Positions 62,995 through 64,000 of a stretch of DNA of 64,000 bases are shown piece after piece; within the stretch, counting starts at the first letter, position 1; the number at the start of each line of letters is the position of its first letter. Origin of the DNA: Sulfurimonas sediminis (GTDB lineage Bacteria; Campylobacterota; Campylobacteria; Campylobacterales; Sulfurimonadaceae). The stretch spans positions 1,116,001 through 1,180,000 of the forward strand of contig NZ_CP041235.1 of the NCBI RefSeq assembly GCF_014905115.1. The letters are read 5' to 3'. A program made the translations under genes and the position numbers. Below the pieces are notes generated by a model, which had not been told where the DNA came from, searched no databases, and worked only from the letters and a program-made list of their open reading frames with translations.

Positions 62995-64000
62995 ATGAAA
63001 AACAGTCTAAAAATTTACAATACTTTAAATATACTTTGTGTCGATGATGATAAAAATGTTATAGAAATATATACTTCTCTTTTTGGTATGTTTTTTAAAA
63101 ATGTTTATACCGCCTATGATGGTATGGAGGGATTTGAACTCTTCCAAAAAGAGTCTATAGATATTGTGTTGACAGATTATTCCATGCCGCTGATGACCGG
63201 TTTGCAAATGACACAGAAAATCAGAGAAGTGGATCCGAGCATCCCTGTTATTTTACTCACCGGATTGGAAAACCTGGAAATACTGAGAAATGCAATTGAC
63301 TTGCATATTACAGGCTTTATAAAAAAACCCATTTCCTCACAGTCAATTTTTTCTACTTTGGAGTTTGTCGCAAAATCGGTATTGGCGGACAGACTACTCA
63401 TGCAGATACAACAGCAAAAACTCTGTTACTCTAACTATCAGGAAACTTTAACCTATCAAAAAGAGACAACAATTATAAAAAATGACCTGCAGGAAAATAA
63501 AAAATTTTTACACTTTACATGTGAAGTTTTTTATCAGCCAAAAGATATTTTAAGCGGGGACAGTTATATCATAAAAAAGATTTCAGATGATGAATATTTT
63601 ATGTTTTTGGTTGACGGTATGGGCAAAGGAATATCAGCAGCTGTTACAGCCATGCTATGCAGTGCATCTGCGAACAACATAACAAATCAAATGATAAAAA
63701 ACAAAAATTTTTCTTTAACACAGCTCATAAAACAGCTTTTGGAGTTTATCGCGCCGAATTTGCTTGAAGAAGAGGTTGTCTGTGCTACTTTTCTCTATTT
63801 TAGCAGTGAAGAGAGACTGGAATATGCTATGTTTTCCATGCCTGCGATCTTATGTATAAAAGATGACAGTAACGATGTTATAAAAATAAAATCGAATAAT
63901 CCTCCTTTGGCAAGCTATACAAAAAGTGTCAATACTACAATCCTTGATACAAACAAAATATCCAGGATGCTTGTTTTTAGTGACGGACTCAATGAAAACT
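62995..64000 (+). CDS. Response regulator with PP2C/SpoIIE phosphatase domain (truncated by window end)
   Basis: Starts at ATG 62995 and runs off the right edge, 335 codons seen. The N-terminal receiver domain has CVDDDK, the phospho-acceptor Asp in VLTDYSMPLM, Thr in ILLTGL and Lys in FIKKPIS. After a coiled linker comes a SpoIIE-like phosphatase (VFYQPKDILSGDSYI; FLVDGMGKGISAAVTAML; LVFSDGLNE) with the metal Asp residues. This resembles RsbU-type partner-switching regulators. Confidence 0.88.
   Translation, partial: MKNSLKIYNTLNILCVDDDKNVIEIYTSLFGMFFKNVYTAYDGMEGFELFQKESIDIVLTDYSMPLMTGLQMTQKIREVDPSIPVILLTGLENLEILRNAIDLHITGFIKKPISSQSIFSTLEFVAKSVLADRLLMQIQQQKLCYSNYQETLTYQKETTIIKNDLQENKKFLHFTCEVFYQPKDILSGDSYIIKKISDDEYFMFLVDGMGKGISAAVTAMLCSASANNITNQMIKNKNFSLTQLIKQLLEFIAPNLLEEEVVCATFLYFSSEERLEYAMFSMPAILCIKDDSNDVIKIKSNNPPLASYTKSVNTTILDTNKISRMLVFSDGLNEN

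Overview
The window looks like the chromosome of a free-living Campylobacterota (epsilonproteobacterium) close to Sulfurimonas. The evidence is low GC, the Campylobacter-type short adenylate kinase beside aspS, the long DapD, a Ctb-like group III truncated hemoglobin, a CiaD-like protein upstream of purU, and the block recN-tatD-mltD-rlpA-hisB/kdsC-lptC-lptA-engB-mrdA, which I recall in nearly the same order around Cj0641-Cj0652 of Campylobacter jejuni. I saw no rRNA, tRNA or CRISPR array.

Layout. 0-19.9 kb is housekeeping: rpoD, two flagellar rod genes behind a sigma-54 promoter, leuD-leuB, a TPR/CiaD-like/purU/trmL run, an S24 repressor, an NlpC/P60 lipoprotein, dapD, small regulators, two adenylate kinases, thiI, aspS and nadK. 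20-37.7 kb separates nadK from recN and is rich in accessory functions: a polysaccharide deacetylase, the AmmeMemoRadiSam pair, an ADP-ribosylglycohydrolase, SelO, a ClpB/FtsH-like double AAA+ protein with a ruined protease site, two truncated hemoglobins, two hemerythrins, a NifU-like protein, a TrxC-like thioredoxin and Rof. 38-48.8 kb is a small chromosomal integron: integrase intI directly upstream of recN, attI/Pc, and a short cassette array on the minus strand that has been hit by two identical IS1182-type elements, an IS4-type element and an IS3-type element. 48.8-62.9 kb returns to conserved envelope genes (lytic transglycosylases, KDO phosphatase, LPS transport, PBP2), followed by ybeY, queC and a YgjP-like peptidase. 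A response regulator with a PP2C phosphatase domain runs off the right edge.

Main results of the hunt. (1) The two IS1182 copies are inverted and the 3.5 kb between them has flipped. Flipping it back and removing the IS restores both an intact lipoprotein signal peptide in frame and a complete attC hairpin, whose loop matches the loop of the undamaged attC next to cassette 1. (2) IntI carries a 48-bp in-frame palindromic insertion ending at its catalytic tyrosine. (3) The 10-bp palindrome TTACATGTAA occurs 15 times by eye, mostly inside core genes and never in the integron block, which resembles a highly iterated palindrome. (4) The amrS leader can form two mutually exclusive hairpins, one of which hides the ribosome binding site. 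(5) Several microproteins, an interrupted small membrane protein and a probable AUC start for lptC lie in gaps that routine gene finding would miss.
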